NCBI GenBank assembly: GCA_029718625.1
Contig: CM056391.1
Location: forward strand, 4,811,184-4,875,183
Reading direction: 5' to 3'
DNA from: Synaphobranchus kaupii
Lineage: Eukaryota > Chordata > Actinopteri > Anguilliformes > Synaphobranchidae
Length of the DNA: 64,000 bases
The stretch's first letter is position 1. Each line of letters starts with the position of its first letter. The notes beneath the pieces were generated by a model, which was not told the DNA's origin, ran no database searches, and saw only the letters and a list, made by a program, of their open reading frames with translations. Below, one piece after another: positions 11,455-24,179 of this stretch. Both the position numbers and the translations under genes were made by a program.

Positions 11455-11544
11455 CACAGCAAAAACTTTGGTGTAAATCTAACACTGCTGGTGAACATTT
11501 AACACCCTAGGGTGTTAAATGTACACCACGGTTTTTACTGTGTG
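11455..11544. mobile_element. 90-bp palindromic MITE
   Basis: Begins CACAGCAAAAACTTTGGTGT and ends GGTTTTTACTGTGTG. The arms are complementary through TAACAC...GGTGTTA, with CACCCTAGGGTG at the centre. Related by its ends to 4804-4876, 25763-25873 and 33419-33501. Confidence 0.7.
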
Positions 11545-11963
11545 CATTTACCAGCTGGGTTCCTAGGGAGTCCTGTATATCAACTTAAATTATTTTTATT
11601 TTTTTTACGTCAAACATCTAACTGCCAGTTTATTGACAGCATGCTTTCAAAACACATCAGTGAAGTCTTATTATATCACGCATGTCATCCAGTTCATTGT
11701 TTCAGTTGTCTCAGTGTAGTAGTACATAATCTACAGTGAAAGGTTAGCTTGTGTTCCTTCATCATATTAATGATTATATCAGTACACTACCTTTCTGCCC
11801 AATGACTACAATGTAACAGCATTTAATCTAATACTACGTTATTTTACTGATACCAGTGATATCAGTCTATCGGCTGTTGTGCTACTGCCAACTACTGCAT
11901 GCTTGTAACTAATAAGATCTATGATTATTCAATATTGTCCACCCACCTCTATTCCTTGTTGCG

Positions 11964-12184
11964 TTTACATTACTGGAGTTTAGCGGGCACGCTTATCCAG
12001 GGTGAATTACACATCCTTTGCATTTTTTTTAAAACATCATATCCATTTATACAGCTGGATATTTACTGAAGCAATTCATGTCATGTACCTTTCTCAAAGG
12101 TACAACCGCGGTGTTCTACCCCTGAATCAAACCTGCAACCTTTAGGCTGTAAGCCTAGTTACATTATACTACACTGCCACCCAC
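11964..12184 (-). mobile_element. tRNA-derived SINE with L2 tail, full length but diverged
   Basis: Plus strand runs TTTACATTACT (tail), GCACGCTTATCCAGGGTG (decayed hairpin), TATACAGCTGGATATTTACT (middle), GGTACAACCGCGGTGTTC, GAATCAAACCTGCAACC (B-box complement) and then a decayed A-box region. Same architecture and orientation as 17518-17733. Confidence 0.85.
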
Positions 12185-15030
12185 TTGTTAAAGAGTCATT
12201 TATGGGCCTCACTAAAAAGCTGTCCCAAATATATTGTACCACTATTTTAATGCATATTATATTTCTTATCCCTCCGGCTTTATAGTTGTTAAAATTATAA
12301 TGAGGAATTATCTCTCAAATCAACATCCCCAAATGATTTCTACACAACTTGAACCGTAAACACCAATGAAACCTTCGTTCTCGCATGACAATGTAATTTC
12401 AGCACCTCCGATGAATGACTGCGTCATTATGTCTGTGGATATGAGAAACAAATGCAATAACACACGTACACAGTGTTAAAATAGACTCTGTGTCCATAAA
12501 TAATGCATGACGTTAATCTCCTTACTATTATCGTCTAGGGGAAAAGTCTTGTTTGTGTAAATACTGTCTACCAACAACTCTTTCAACAGGAATAGAGACT
12601 TTTTTTTTTTTTTTGCACAAAATAGAAATTAAGAAAGAAACGCACAAACCCAAGCAACATTAATCAAATCTAACGTTTTCCTGAGATGAAGTGGTAATTA
12701 TAACATTTATAGTTTAGCTAACAATATGTTCTGAAATACTTCATAGCATGCTAATCATGGTTAATTAAACAGCAGGTTAAACACCCAAGGAACAGCTTAG
12801 GACCAGTATCACTTCATACAGCGAAGTAAAAAAAAAAAAAATCTCAAAGATGAGAAAAGTGTTGAAGAACCCACACAGATTCCCTTTAGTCTTTGATCCT
12901 AATTATCAGAGGCGACCTGCATAATTGCAACCTTGCTCACTAGCAATTAGCATAGCATTTCCCAAAGTCCCCCCATTGCCATCTGTCTAGTCCTCTGTTC
13001 CATATTTACATGTACAGTCTGAAACACGCTATTTATTTTACACCACACCATACTTTCCCTCTTAAAGAGGCAGTGCTGTTGTAGCGGGTGTATCTCGGCT
13101 AGTTCGCTAGTAGGCACAGTGACGTGCAGTGAAACGAAGGCATTGTAGCATGGTTACCGTAACAAAAAACTCCCTGGTGACGCAACCCTCAGGTTCAAAA
13201 TAACGACGTTGCCTTTATCTATCAGCAATTTCGCCTTTAGCTGACTGGTAACGCGTTCATCTTTGGATCCTTTGGACGAGTAAGCGGTGCTGTCAGATCG
13301 CACCTTGGACGAGTGCTTCTCACTCGTTACACTGTGTAATGTTAGGGATCCAATCTTCGAACAAGGGGTTGCACGTTCATATCCTGTTGTACTAACAAGG
13401 GCAGTTTGCTAGTTACTCTCGATAAGGGTGACTTAAATTAACAAAAAGTAGTAGAATTTGAATGAGGTTAGATTAACCTACTGTATGTTCGCAAGACAAG
13501 CTACATCTGAAGTAGACAGGAAGAAAACATTTTTTGTTTATTATTGTTTTTAAAAAACCGTGGCTATTTCAGAAACTTTTTTCTTCCAAGTGTAGCCGGA
13601 GTGTTTTGCTCCTACTGTTTTCTCATCCATGAACGTTGACAGTTTTTCAAAGTAGTCCCTTATCTTCCTTGAGGCTTAGATTATGCTCACATATGTGACA
13701 AGTTATAATAATGCTCTCATTTGAAACACAGTTGTAAAGGGAAAAAAATGGTTCGAAGGACATGTACGTTCATAAAGTGAATGCACGTATAAAACCGTAA
13801 TCTAAAAAGCAATTCATAAGGCAGTTCACAAGAGTATCTGGTAAAATAATTAGAATTGGGTAAATCATAATAATTCATGATAGAACAACTTAAAACTTAT
13901 CGCTGGTTTTAAAAAAGTTAAAATAATAAAAAGTTTTTTCCCATGTTATTTTTTTATGTAGGTAATCTAGCAGAAAGCCTTAGCTAATTTTGGATTGATT
14001 GCTTATGCCTTCCTCCATACACTAGAGGGAGATCGCGGTCTTTTCTTCATTCCTGAAAGCACTTGATGAGGAAACAGTACCAGTATCACGATTGTGATCT
14101 TCCTCCCCCTTTTTCAGGTATGATATTTTTTGTTTCACTATTAATGGAGTTAAAATATAACGGTGGGAATAGGGAAATACTAACGGAGTTGGTATGTGAT
14201 GTTGGTGAATTAAATGCCGAGTTTTTGCAGAGTGTTTAGGCGGAAAAGAACACGATAGCAATACAAGCTATAGCTTACTGGGCCTTGACAGCTATTTTAG
14301 GATCACGATAGGTCCACGTGCAATGTGCGTGATGTCTCGTGAGCACAGCTCATGTAAAACGGAATTCTGTTTTTGTGTCTTTGGTAGGCTACTATTGCTC
14401 ATTTACTGTAATGACTTGCAGTTTATGCTCGTTACTTGAATTTGTTTGCAGTTTATTACTAAGACAATTGGTGCATTTGAAGCATTTTGTTTCGTTATGA
14501 GCGAAATTTGAGCAGTGTCATAATCAGAAGTGCAGGGCCTTGCATAAGAAGGCCCCAAATGTTGAGTAAAAGCGTTGTGTGTCCGATGCGCCAATTAGCT
14601 AAGCACTTAACACAAAATGCAAGTTAATATATTATGAAACGGCACACATCATGAACATTTGTAGGCTACTTCAGTTTCTCTTGTGTGGCCAATAGCCTGT
14701 TTTACTATGTTGGGCTTTTGGCTTCCCCATCTTGAATGAATGTGATTTATCAAGGTGATTCAAACAAGCAACAAGCTGCAATGTATTTGTAGAATGAAGA
14801 AAAAAAAAAAAAATCAATTGCGCCGAACATTTAATTTCCCCCCATTCAAAGTAGACAAATGGGCCTAGGTGTTATTTTATTTTTGACCCCACAAGATATA
14901 CCCCCAGATGTCAGCTCTAACAAACCAGAGCAGTAACAGTAACTGTTAAATTTAATTTAGAGAACAAACAGGAGGCGAGTCACCCCTCTACTTAAATGGG
15001 AGGCGCGTTACTTAAAGCCCTTGCCATTCA
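12185..15030. other. Long unique AT-rich stretch
   Basis: Contains a T-run at 12601-12614, A-runs at 12828-12841 and 14800-14813, and no recognised gene or transposon. A word CACTAGAGGGAGAT at about 14022 resembles a weak CTCF core but lacks the GGC step. Confidence 0.5.
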
Positions 15031-15039
15031 TCACGTAAA

Positions 15040-15265
15040 GGTGAGGTTGCGGCGGAAGCCAGATTGAGCTCCTGCAAACAATGTCATTGCGCGCGGGTGG
15101 CCCTGCCAAAGCCGCTAATGCGATGCTCCGCGTTTGTGCTGAACCAGCATTGTCCCCCGCGCGTCCACGCCGAGGTCAGACTCGCTCCGCTGGTCCTGCA
15201 GTCGCGAAAAGATGAAAAGCGCCCCACACAGTCTGCCTCGTGTTTTTCCTCGGCGCGTTGCGGCG
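15040..15265. promoter_or_regulatory. CpG-rich block
   Basis: Local rise in CG dinucleotides (GCGGCGG, GCGCGCGGG, CGCGCGTCCACGCCG, CGGCGCGTTGCGGCG) against an AT-rich background. Could be a small CpG island or distal element. No start codon, splice site or TATA context convinces me that it is a promoter. Confidence 0.4.
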
Positions 15266-16790
15266 TGTTAGAGAATATTTTTAGAGCTTGCAGGAAAAAA
15301 AAAAGAACTTAATTATAATTAGGAGTAACTTTGAACCCGCTGAAATAAAGATTGATAACGGTACGGGGGACCCGTTTAAAATATTGTCTGTCGGGGGATG
15401 CCAGCCGTCCCCAGCTGCAGCGATTCATCATTCTCGCCGACGGACGGAAAGCAATAAATTGTAATCTGCGCCAGGATGCTTGCACTACTGGGTCGCGGGC
15501 TAAATACCTGTAATGTTTTGAGCTCCGTGGCATTCGGATTGACCTTAAACACGAAGATGTATCTGAGAACGGGACCTACTATTTGCTCTGTGTGTTCCAC
15601 CGTCAGAGGCACTGCTATCAGTCTGACTAATAGTGCATGTAATTAGAGTATCCGGCATGGGAGTGGAATTCTCGAATATTCTGCTGTAGCCTAGTGCACC
15701 GAGTACACCTACTGCGTTAATACTAAGGGTTAGAAAAGTCTCAATCCATTAATGCATGATCACAGCCTTACTTTGAGACACACACTCCATTATTATATAT
15801 AATAAAATCATTGTAGAAAACATAAGGCTAGGGAGTAATTTTCAGAACTGAATATTTTAAATATTTTAAACAGCAAGTAATCTTGCTATTATGACACATC
15901 ATCTATCACAGATATCATTTATCACACAAGATGGTCTCTTGTGGTGTTTTTTTTTGCTCTTGTTCTTCAAAAATATATCAAGTTATGTTGGAGGTTTGTT
16001 CTTACAGCTGATTTACATGTGGCTTCTGCTCTGCCCGTAACTCTAACCTCATCACTGCTTCAGCTCCACAACCAGCAGGATGCTTCAATTTTCCTTAATT
16101 TTTACAGTTTTGACTGGAAAAGAAAGAGGAGGCCAAATAAACCGTAGAATATCCAAAAATACCACTGCTGGTAGGCCTGGTTTAACCCTGTTTAGCCACT
16201 AGAGACACTAGAGAGCCAGTGAAATAGTCACAGCAAACATGGGCCGTGCCTGTTCATGTTATGGTTTATCACACGTTTTTTTACTGCAAAAATCTACCAG
16301 GGGAACAGACTGCAAATATTGAACATTCTTTACTACTGCTAATACATTATTTTCAAAGGCTTACAAAACGTTGACTTTCCCCTATTCATCACGGTCTCTG
16401 ACTCTGAAAAGGGTTTCCTTATTTATTTTTCTCTTAAAATAGTCTCAAACAGTTTCTTTGTGTAGCTTACTCAGGAGTGAAATAGCAATGGTCCAAGTTT
16501 ATATTTGGTTAAAGAAGCATGCACAGTAACGAATCCCTTCACAGAGACGGAATATACGGACAACCGCAAACACTAATCGAGACTCTTGTTGAAGCCTGTT
16601 GAACAAATGCAGTGGATTTTTCATAGTATATTTTTACCACATGAAACAGTCTGATTATTGTAAAATGCAGAAAGAACTGTGGCCTCAGTAAAAGGAATAT
16701 AACACGAATAACATTTTTAATAATAAATAGTTCCTATGTTTCTGTAGCCTCTGAGGTGTGAGGTCATTGAAGGGTTGTGCCTGTTTTACT
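15266..16790. other. Non-coding stretch
   Basis: Mixed composition. No repeat family or exon recognised. Confidence 0.5.
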
Positions 16791-16849
16791 GCCCCCCCCC
16801 CCATTTGAGGAGAGGTGCATTTTACTGTACCCCAGATTTAAACACAAAT

Positions 16850-17517
16850 GTGGAGCCCCCTTTCGAACAATAGCGAAACAGCCTCGCTCCCCATTACGAG
16901 TGTGTGCCACTATATTTACACAAGCTCTCGGAATCCCTGCGGACTCATGTTCTCGGAAAACAATTCCGGAGTTTTTTTCCGCCCCTTTCCAAGATCCCGC
17001 AATTCCGCAGCTTCCTGCTCTCACTGTGAGAATAGCGGGCCCTCCCCAGCTCTGAAAGGGCTCTCTTCAGCGGGCGAGGCGCTTTTTTATTTTAGTTTTT
17101 TTATTTTTACGAGGCGTGTAACCTCGTGCATAATGCATCGCACACGCCCGCTCGCTGAGAAAACAAAGTAACGACGCACCAAAAATAAAAATGTATTTTT
17201 TAATATTCAGACCGGGTTGAGACAGCCGGTGGCGGTGGTGGTAATATGGGCCTGGAGATTCACACCCCCCGAGCGGAGGAGGAAGTCATTTTCAGGATCT
17301 CACGTTCTTTTACGGGCGGGTCCGCGGACCACACAGGGCGGACCCCGCGGTGATTTAGAGTGCGCCTGAGTGGATTAATATCCGCCGAAACCCGCCGCAC
17401 GCGGTAGAGCTCGTAACGGATTCCGGTTGCCGGCGGTGACCGAAGGCCTTCAAAGCCTCCCACCCCCGGTGCGCTGGAAGTCTCCGGAAGGGCGGGCGTA
17501 GCGGCTCGCCGGGACCC
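16850..17517. promoter_or_regulatory. CpG-rich region, densest at 17260-17517
   Basis: Many CG dinucleotides (GGGCGGGTCCGCGGACC, CCCGCGGTG, CCGCCGCACGCGG, GGGCGGGCGTAGCGG) including two GC-box-like GGGCGGG words. An AT-rich gap lies at about 17080-17220. A SINE sits exactly at its right border (17518). It may be a CpG island promoter or an unmethylated regulatory element. No adjoining exon is visible. Confidence 0.45.
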
Positions 17518-17733
17518 TGACGCATTACATTACATTACATTACAGGCATTTAGCAGACGCTCTTATCCAGAGCGACTTACACAATTGTTTACATATTATA
17601 CATTTATACAGCTGGATATATACTGAAGCAATTCAGGTTAAGTACCTTGCTCAAGGGTACAACGGCAGTGTCCTACCTGGGAATCGAACCTGCAACCTTT
17701 CGGTTACAAGGCCAGTTCCTTAACCATTGACGC
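17518..17733 (-). mobile_element. Well preserved tRNA-derived SINE with UnaL2-type tail
   Basis: On the minus strand the order is: tRNA-like head with A-box TGGTTAAGGAACTGG and B-box GGTTCGATTCC (17680-17690), anticodon-like CTTGTAA loop, a body including CCAGCTGTATAAATG, then the tail hairpin CGCTCTGGATAAGAGCG (17558-17574) and TGTAA repeats. The GGATAA loop and TGTAA repeats match the established 3' recognition structure of the eel LINE UnaL2 and its partner SINEs, so mobilisation by an L2-clade reverse transcriptase in trans is inferred. TGACGC at both 17518-17523 and 17728-17733 is a possible target-site duplication. This is the youngest-looking copy in the window. Confidence 0.92.
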
Positions 17734-17790
17734 GGGCCCAGAGGAGGAAGTGAGAAATGTGTGGCTATCCTGACAGCTTTTCCAAACTGG

Positions 17791-17965
17791 AGGAGGAGGG
17801 GGGGGGGGGGTGCTCCCAATCCCAGTCAGAAATACTTCCTCTCCACTCGGATCAGCTGACGGGATTCATCATTCCTGCTCTCTACACCTCGTAAGTTTGG
17901 AGCGGGTGGGACCTTGGGCTGTGGTGCTAAGAGAGGAGGGGGAGGGAGGGGGAGGGAGAGGGTGG
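17791..17965 (+). repeat. G-rich tracts
   Basis: GAGGAGGAGG then 13 G at 17798-17810, and a second purine tract of GGGAGGGAGGGGGAGGGAG type at 17936-17962. Both fit G-quadruplex patterns on the plus strand. Confidence 0.7.
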
Positions 17966-19058
17966 TGCTGGGTAGACTCAGTCTCTCTATACCATGTGAC
18001 TTAGAAAATCATGGCAGTGACAATCCTGCTACTTGTTTTGCCCACCCGTCACTAACATAGCATTATAGGCACTTGGGGGTTTCGAACCAACTTTATTGGT
18101 TGCTGAGTTATGAACATTGTCAGTACAGAGAGCTGAGATAATAGAGATTAGAACTTCCACTTCCCGTCAAAAAAAAGATATTAAAAAAATGTTTTTGTTT
18201 TTTTCCCCACAACACTGACCATTTGTAATATGAGTTGCTTACCTCTCTTTTTGCACACCTCAGGGCCAAAGAGAAAACTAGGCCTCCACCTTTTTGATTT
18301 TGCTTCTTGGACATATTTATTTAATAGGTCGCGCCATGATATTGAGTACGAATTGTACACGGCCCTTCAAAGTCTTCATAACCTTCAAAAAGGAATATGA
18401 CAGAAAGTTGCTACAGTCACTGGCAACACACGTGAACTCCAGAATTAACCAGTAACAAAGGACATTCAGCTTTAATCAGATATTAGAAAGCAGTGAAGGG
18501 TTTTGCTAAGATAGCCACAGAACACATCTCAGCACACCTTGTGCAGAGTTGTCGAAAGATAAACGATATATTTTTTAACAGCTAATGCGTTCCTCAAAGT
18601 GTGAATGCTCTTTAACAGTGTGAGATGTTTTTAAGGAGACGGGCGAGGAAAGACGTGTAGAATCTACATATGTTTCTACTAATAAGGGCATCTGGAACTC
18701 ATTTAAATATAATCTACATAGTTTTAGGGGGGTGCAAGCAAAACAAAATCCCTCTCCGTTCCACAACATTGAAAAAGGGGATTTATTTATTTTACCCAAT
18801 TCCAGATCCAGATTCAGCCTCCGTTGTTTATAGCACTGAATCCACTCGGGCTGTCTCCAGACGGCCCTGTGCTTTATTTTATTCCAGAAACACCAAAATG
18901 CTATTTCCTGAAAAACTTTAGATTTAAGAGCTGTTGAGCCTGGAGAGTTAAGTCTCTTTTATGTCACCAGTATTTATGAACGCCTTGGATTTACCAGACA
19001 TATTTATGTGGTGAAACAGTGTTCTACCACACTTTCAGTAATTTACTCACCTCTCAGA

Positions 19059-19060
<2 letters not shown>
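17966..19060. other. Non-coding stretch
   Basis: No gene or repeat family recognised. Confidence 0.5.

Positions 19061-19102
<42 letters not shown>
19061..19102. repeat. CA microsatellite, 21 units
   Basis: Uninterrupted CA repeat over 42 bp. Confidence 0.97.
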
Positions 19103-19105
<3 letters not shown>

Positions 19106-21950
19106 CACAGCGGTACGCTTCCATTTGTCACAGAGTTCAGAATACTAAATTTTTTCAATACTTATGCGCTCATACATTATTAAATACTAAAAGAAAAAAG
19201 AAAAACAAAAATAAGATGGTTTACAGCTGCCTTGGTAGCAAAAGGTATGTGGCCAGGAAGCCGTGCTGTTGTGTGACCTTTACAGCAAGAGCTCCGGTTC
19301 TCAGGCCACTCTGCAGCACCTCTGGAGCACTGTAGGGCTATCCCTGAGGACCCGATGCACTGCGGCATAGCTGGCTTAATGACTGCCTGTTCCAGGAGCA
19401 CACTTCCTTGAAGGGGGCAAGGCATTTAAATAGGTGTTTAATCTGGAAACGGTTTCAGTTCAATCAATATAAAGGTCTTAAACAGCCCAAGGGTATATTC
19501 AGAGAACGCTTTTTTTTTTTAGTGTTACGAGAGTTCAGTGTAATCCTGAAAATGAAAATCCTAATAATAATAATAATAATAATTCAAGTTGCCATAAATT
19601 GCCTTTTTTAAAAATAATAAAAATGTTAATTTAACTAGATGTATTTTTATTAAGTCAATAATTTATTAACTTTATTAATCTTCATGGGGAAATTGATTGT
19701 TTTTTACGTCGCACCATGCAAATAAAGCATTTCCCCAAACGTTTTTAACACCCGGACATATCTTTGAGAGGTGCGACCCAACCCTTGTGCTGTTGAAAAA
19801 TTGGTCCCACCTGATTTCAATGAATAGCCAGCTGGAGGTAGAGGTAATGTGGAAAGAAATGGCATTCACAGGTACTGTATGTAAATTACCCAGAGCAATG
19901 GCATCTGCCAAGCAAATAAATATGTAATGTTTGGGCAGAGGGGAACAGCTTAATGCACCCCTCCCTCTCTCCCTATATCCTGAATCCCCCCCTCCCTTGG
20001 AGACTTCGCCATGCCTGGTGGGATCCAGAGAATTCACTTGAGTACTCAGCGGCCATAATGTCACGTCTGAATGAAGGTATTAACTGCACCAATTGCATCA
20101 CGTCCAGAATGATTTATGAACCGGGGTATTTCTTCACAATGGATTCTAAGCAGGTCTGTAAAAATGCCACGGGGGCCGGCGGTATGGGCTCGAGCTGCCG
20201 GGGCGACGGCCTGAGAGCAACGTCTCCGCTCTCTCACACCGACGGCAAACGGGCGTAAAAGGGGGCTGTGTACGCTTACGATTTGTCATGTGCAACGTTT
20301 TTTTTTCCCGTTTTTTTTTCAGACCATCACGCAGCGTATTTTCATCACCGACAGAACAGTTCTGACTCCACTACTTTACTGCGGCTGTCGCGTCTTGCGT
20401 TTAACGTAATAACGTTTTAAGCACGGTGCAACATGTACGCCCATTATCACTGGAAATGAAGCTCTGGTCTAGATGCAATTCCTACAGTCACCAGTGGAGG
20501 CACCCTCTCAGAAACATATAATAGACTGCAGTCAGTGGAGTGTATATTGTATGATGTTTTATATATATTGTATGTATATATGTGTATATTGTATGATGGC
20601 TCTTCATTGCTGAAAGGCTGTTCATATATGTATTTTTTGGCAGGCGTGCCCAAATGCTGTTGTCTAACAGTTCACCCTGTCCAGTCTCTGAATACAACAG
20701 CTAGATATCCCACCCGGGGCTTGGCTTACCCCGTTTCTTTTACGACTAATCCTGTAGTTCATAATTCATTAATAATAATAATAATAATAATAAATAGTTG
20801 TGCTGTACATCGGAGCGTTGATGAGGGAGAGAGGTGGGCATTCAGTATCGAGAACGTTCACAGCAAAATAAGTTCCCTCGTCACAGTTTCTGTTGAACTA
20901 AATTTAAAATGAAAGGTTCAATTTTGTTCACAGGCCACAATGTTTTTAGGAAGCTAGGTACGGATGTTACATCTATTAAAGTAAATGAAAACAGCCAAAT
21001 GATGAAATTTTTACAGAGATTACAGCTTACTTGTGTGACCTCACTGAGTAAAATGGAAATCTGCGTCTTGACCTTCATGCGACCTTTTGTGAGACCGTTT
21101 CCACTGTTATGATGTTCGTTGGAACCCTTGTTTGAAAGGGTTTCCATCATTGAGGCTCACTTCCTCCATTTTGTGGGAATAGTGTACAGTGAGTGCATTC
21201 TCTGACCAAAAAAAAGCTTACATCTTCATATAATTACGTGGATCTTCGCTATAGTTTCATTCCAGTTACTATGACCTTTTACTTGTCAAAGGCTCTGAGG
21301 AACGTGATTTAAACATTATTCAAAATGGCAAGCTATGCGACTGCAAGAAATGCACTTGTGTTAAATCCCATTGGTATGACTGTGCATTGCTGTCAGGCAC
21401 AAACTCAATACCAACCTTTAAGGGAAGTCTTGATTCTTGCAGAACTGTACAATTGCCAGGGGCTCCTTGTCAAACATAAATTGTGAATAATTTATGAAAG
21501 TGAATCATAAATGAACTTCTATCTTTGCGTGTCTTACGGCAGTATGTCCTTTTGACCTTGGAAATGATCAGAAAAAGGTCTTCCCGGTTCCTTGCTCAAA
21601 TTAAGATTGTTGAACGTATTCTTGTTAGACGGGAAGACTGCTGGAAACACATCTGTCAGCTTTTGGTCAGATGGCTACCGAAAGGACCGCAGCTTTGGTC
21701 TCTGCATCAGAATGTTGTCCAGGACTACAGGGCTGCGAGGCTTTCTGCAAGCGCTTACGGCTCTAAGTGGTGGCCATCTTTTCTCCAGTGCAAAATTTCA
21801 TGGAACAGAGTGACTTAACGGTCCCCATGGTGACCGTGACTTCCGTCCAGCCGTTGCCAGGGCTTTGATCTCCACAGACGGGAGGGGCAGGCCGGAGGCG
21901 ATCACTGACCGTGTGATAATCCTCACATCACACTGCTGAATAACAACCTC
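19103..21950. other. Mostly unique stretch with conserved-element-like blocks
   Basis: Holds a short TAA run at 19564-19582 and another at 20770-20793, an AT-rich low-complexity block at 20545-20620, and sequence at 19700-19925 and 20050-20160 that looks constrained (see findings). No exon recognised. Confidence 0.5.
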
Positions 21951-21957
21951 TGCTTTT

Positions 21958-22000
21958 TGTTCTTATCCGGGGGGACTTACAAAAGTGCGTACGTAAAGGT
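21958..22000 (-). mobile_element. Possible decayed L2-type tail
   Basis: GTTCTTATCCGGGGGGACTT followed by ACAAAAGTGCG resembles the complement of the L2 tail hairpin (CTTATCCAGAGCGACTTAC), with the stem partly lost. Too short and diverged to assign. Confidence 0.3.
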
Positions 22001-24165
22001 TTAAGCAAAGAGCAGAAGCCATGTGGAGTCATCAGGGTCACAGCCAATAGGAGTTGTCAGTACCGTGGTGACCTACACATACATAAGCGTTGCTAGAAAT
22101 GTTTGATCAAATGGCCTATTTTTACTGATATTTAGACGTTGTAAAACGCTGTGACATTGTACATTTCTTTGTTTTGCCCTTTAAGTATGAGCACAAAAGG
22201 GTTTGTGAATTTGTAAAAAATGAGTGAACAATTATTCATGTCCTTTAAATCATTGGTAGAGTTCCACAGAGAGGGATTCGTTTTGATGGGGTGACTGTAT
22301 AAAAAGAGTTGTAATTCCTACATGTATCATATGGATGTAAATGCCCTCAAATTAAAGCTGACAGACTAACCTCATATTCATTGTTGTACTATAAAATCCA
22401 ATATGCTGTAATACAGAGCCAACACAACAAAAAAACTGTCCAAATACTTTTACATTGAACTGTATATACAGAAGTGGGGACACAAAAATGAATTGTTTAT
22501 AGGTTACGTTTGCATTACATACATAACAAACAAAAATAAACATTTTTAAATAATGTGAGCAATGGAAAAATAAGGATTTCTGAAATGAACACATTTTTCA
22601 TATTTTAATGAACGGATTAAGGATTCCTTTTGTGTATGCTCTGTATCCACAGCTTTAAAATAACAACCTTTTATTTTTTCTATTGGGTTATGTTCATCTC
22701 AACACCGTTAAAAACCCAAAAGATTTATGCTACAGAGTTTCAACTTTCAAGTTTTCGGTACTGACAAAAAAAAAACTGGCAAAAGCACAAATATGAAAAG
22801 GATATATTTAATAAAACGTGGACATTTAGGGGGTAAAAAAAAACCCGCAATTTAAAAAAAAAAAAATCCCTTCATTCTTCAAGTGGAAAGGTTCAGTGTT
22901 AAATGTAAAAAGTTGTGTTTTATTTGAAGAAAAGAAAAAAACATTCCTATGGCTGTTTTTCTCAAGGTTTGACTTACAATTTCCTCATACTGATTGATGA
23001 GTCGGTTTAGAACTTATGACAAAAGGACATTTTTGACATGAACCTTTCAGTGAGGTCATGACCTTCCCTCAGGTGGGTTCACGAAACGCTCCTCTAAAAG
23101 AACAAAAACTCAACAACACTTCCTGGTTTTATTCATAACTCCTATTCTCTTTTACAATCCTGCGGGATTACTTTCAACAAATAGATATACTGCGTTACAG
23201 AATACAATACACATCGTTATTCTACAATCCCGAGTAGCGGGACTAAAATCAATTTTTAAAAATGCAGAAATGGGTTTTCTTTCTGTCTCATTTTTCAAGC
23301 AACAGCCTCTACAGTCTAATTGGCTTAATTAAGCTGATGAAGCCGCCATCGCGTTAACAAATAAGACAGGCTGTGTGCACTGCTTATTAATCATCTTCCC
23401 TAGGCCTCGGAGGCAAGCGCCGCAATACATTACTGTGACCTCGGTGTTAACAGATTTCATATCATATTCTAATTGTGAAATCACTTGTAGAAACACAGAA
23501 ATGTATTAAATTTCCCCACGTGCTCGTGCTGTTGTCTTGTTAACAGAAGCCTCTTAAGCGCTCAATATGTCCAAGTGAATTTCTCCTCTTCCTTGGGTTG
23601 TTATCCCAGGGTAGGTAACTCGAGATCTGCGCTCTGAAGAATTTCCGACCGTCTTATCTTTGCCATCGGCAGGTGTTTTCTTTAGAGAGAACGTACCTGA
23701 GAGGCAAAGAATCATGTCAGTGAAAATCCTTCTTTTAATTCTTTCAGATCCTCTATGTAAAAAAAAAAGAAATAAAAAAAAAAGAAACATTTACAAAACA
23801 TTACATGGAGGAAGTTGGCAGATGCCCTTACCGGAAGACCGGAACAGCTTAAGAAAAGTGCATGAAAAAAAGGTTAGGCAAAGAACAGACGGTATAAGAT
23901 ATCAGTGTCACATTAGTCGTAATAGCCATTACATCAATCTGCAACATAATGTTAAGCTCCACACTCGGTTCAAGAGGGCGATTCGTGATATATTGCTTGA
24001 AGTAGCAAAGGATTTTGAGAGGGGGTATGGTGTTAAATGTCGCATAATTAGGGTTATTCAACAGCACGGTTTGTTGAACCAGGGTACTGTTTCAATGCTG
24101 TAAATTTTCAGCTCTTGGCTGAAGATAGACGGAGATTTCCATCCTGACTGTAGTGGCTCATTCAA
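22001..24165. other. Non-coding stretch, A-rich in places
   Basis: A-runs at 22763-22772, 22850-22865 and 23760-23790. The block at 23310-23470 resembles a conserved non-coding element. No exon recognised; the 147-codon frame over 23660-24103 has no domain and passes through the A-rich tract. Confidence 0.5.
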
Positions 24166-24179
24166 CCACGAGGGGGCAG
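24166..24179 (+). promoter_or_regulatory. CTCF-like binding site
   Basis: CCACGAGGGGGCAG differs at only one position from the widely used vertebrate CTCF core CCGCGNGGNGGCAG. It lies in otherwise unique DNA and not in a recognised transposon. If real, it would mark an insulator or loop anchor with plus-strand orientation. Occupancy cannot be judged from sequence. Confidence 0.6.

Noticed and set aside
17650..17733. True tRNA gene on the minus strand (A and B boxes present)
   Set aside because: The acceptor stem cannot be closed, and the sequence continues into a SINE body with an L2 tail. It is a tRNA-derived SINE head.
21525..21818. 97-codon plus-strand frame and its minus-strand counterpart as a decayed transposase
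   Set aside because: No conserved catalytic block could be found on either strand.
23660..24103. 147-codon plus-strand frame
   Set aside because: Includes the poly-A/K-rich tract and no domain. Chance open frame.
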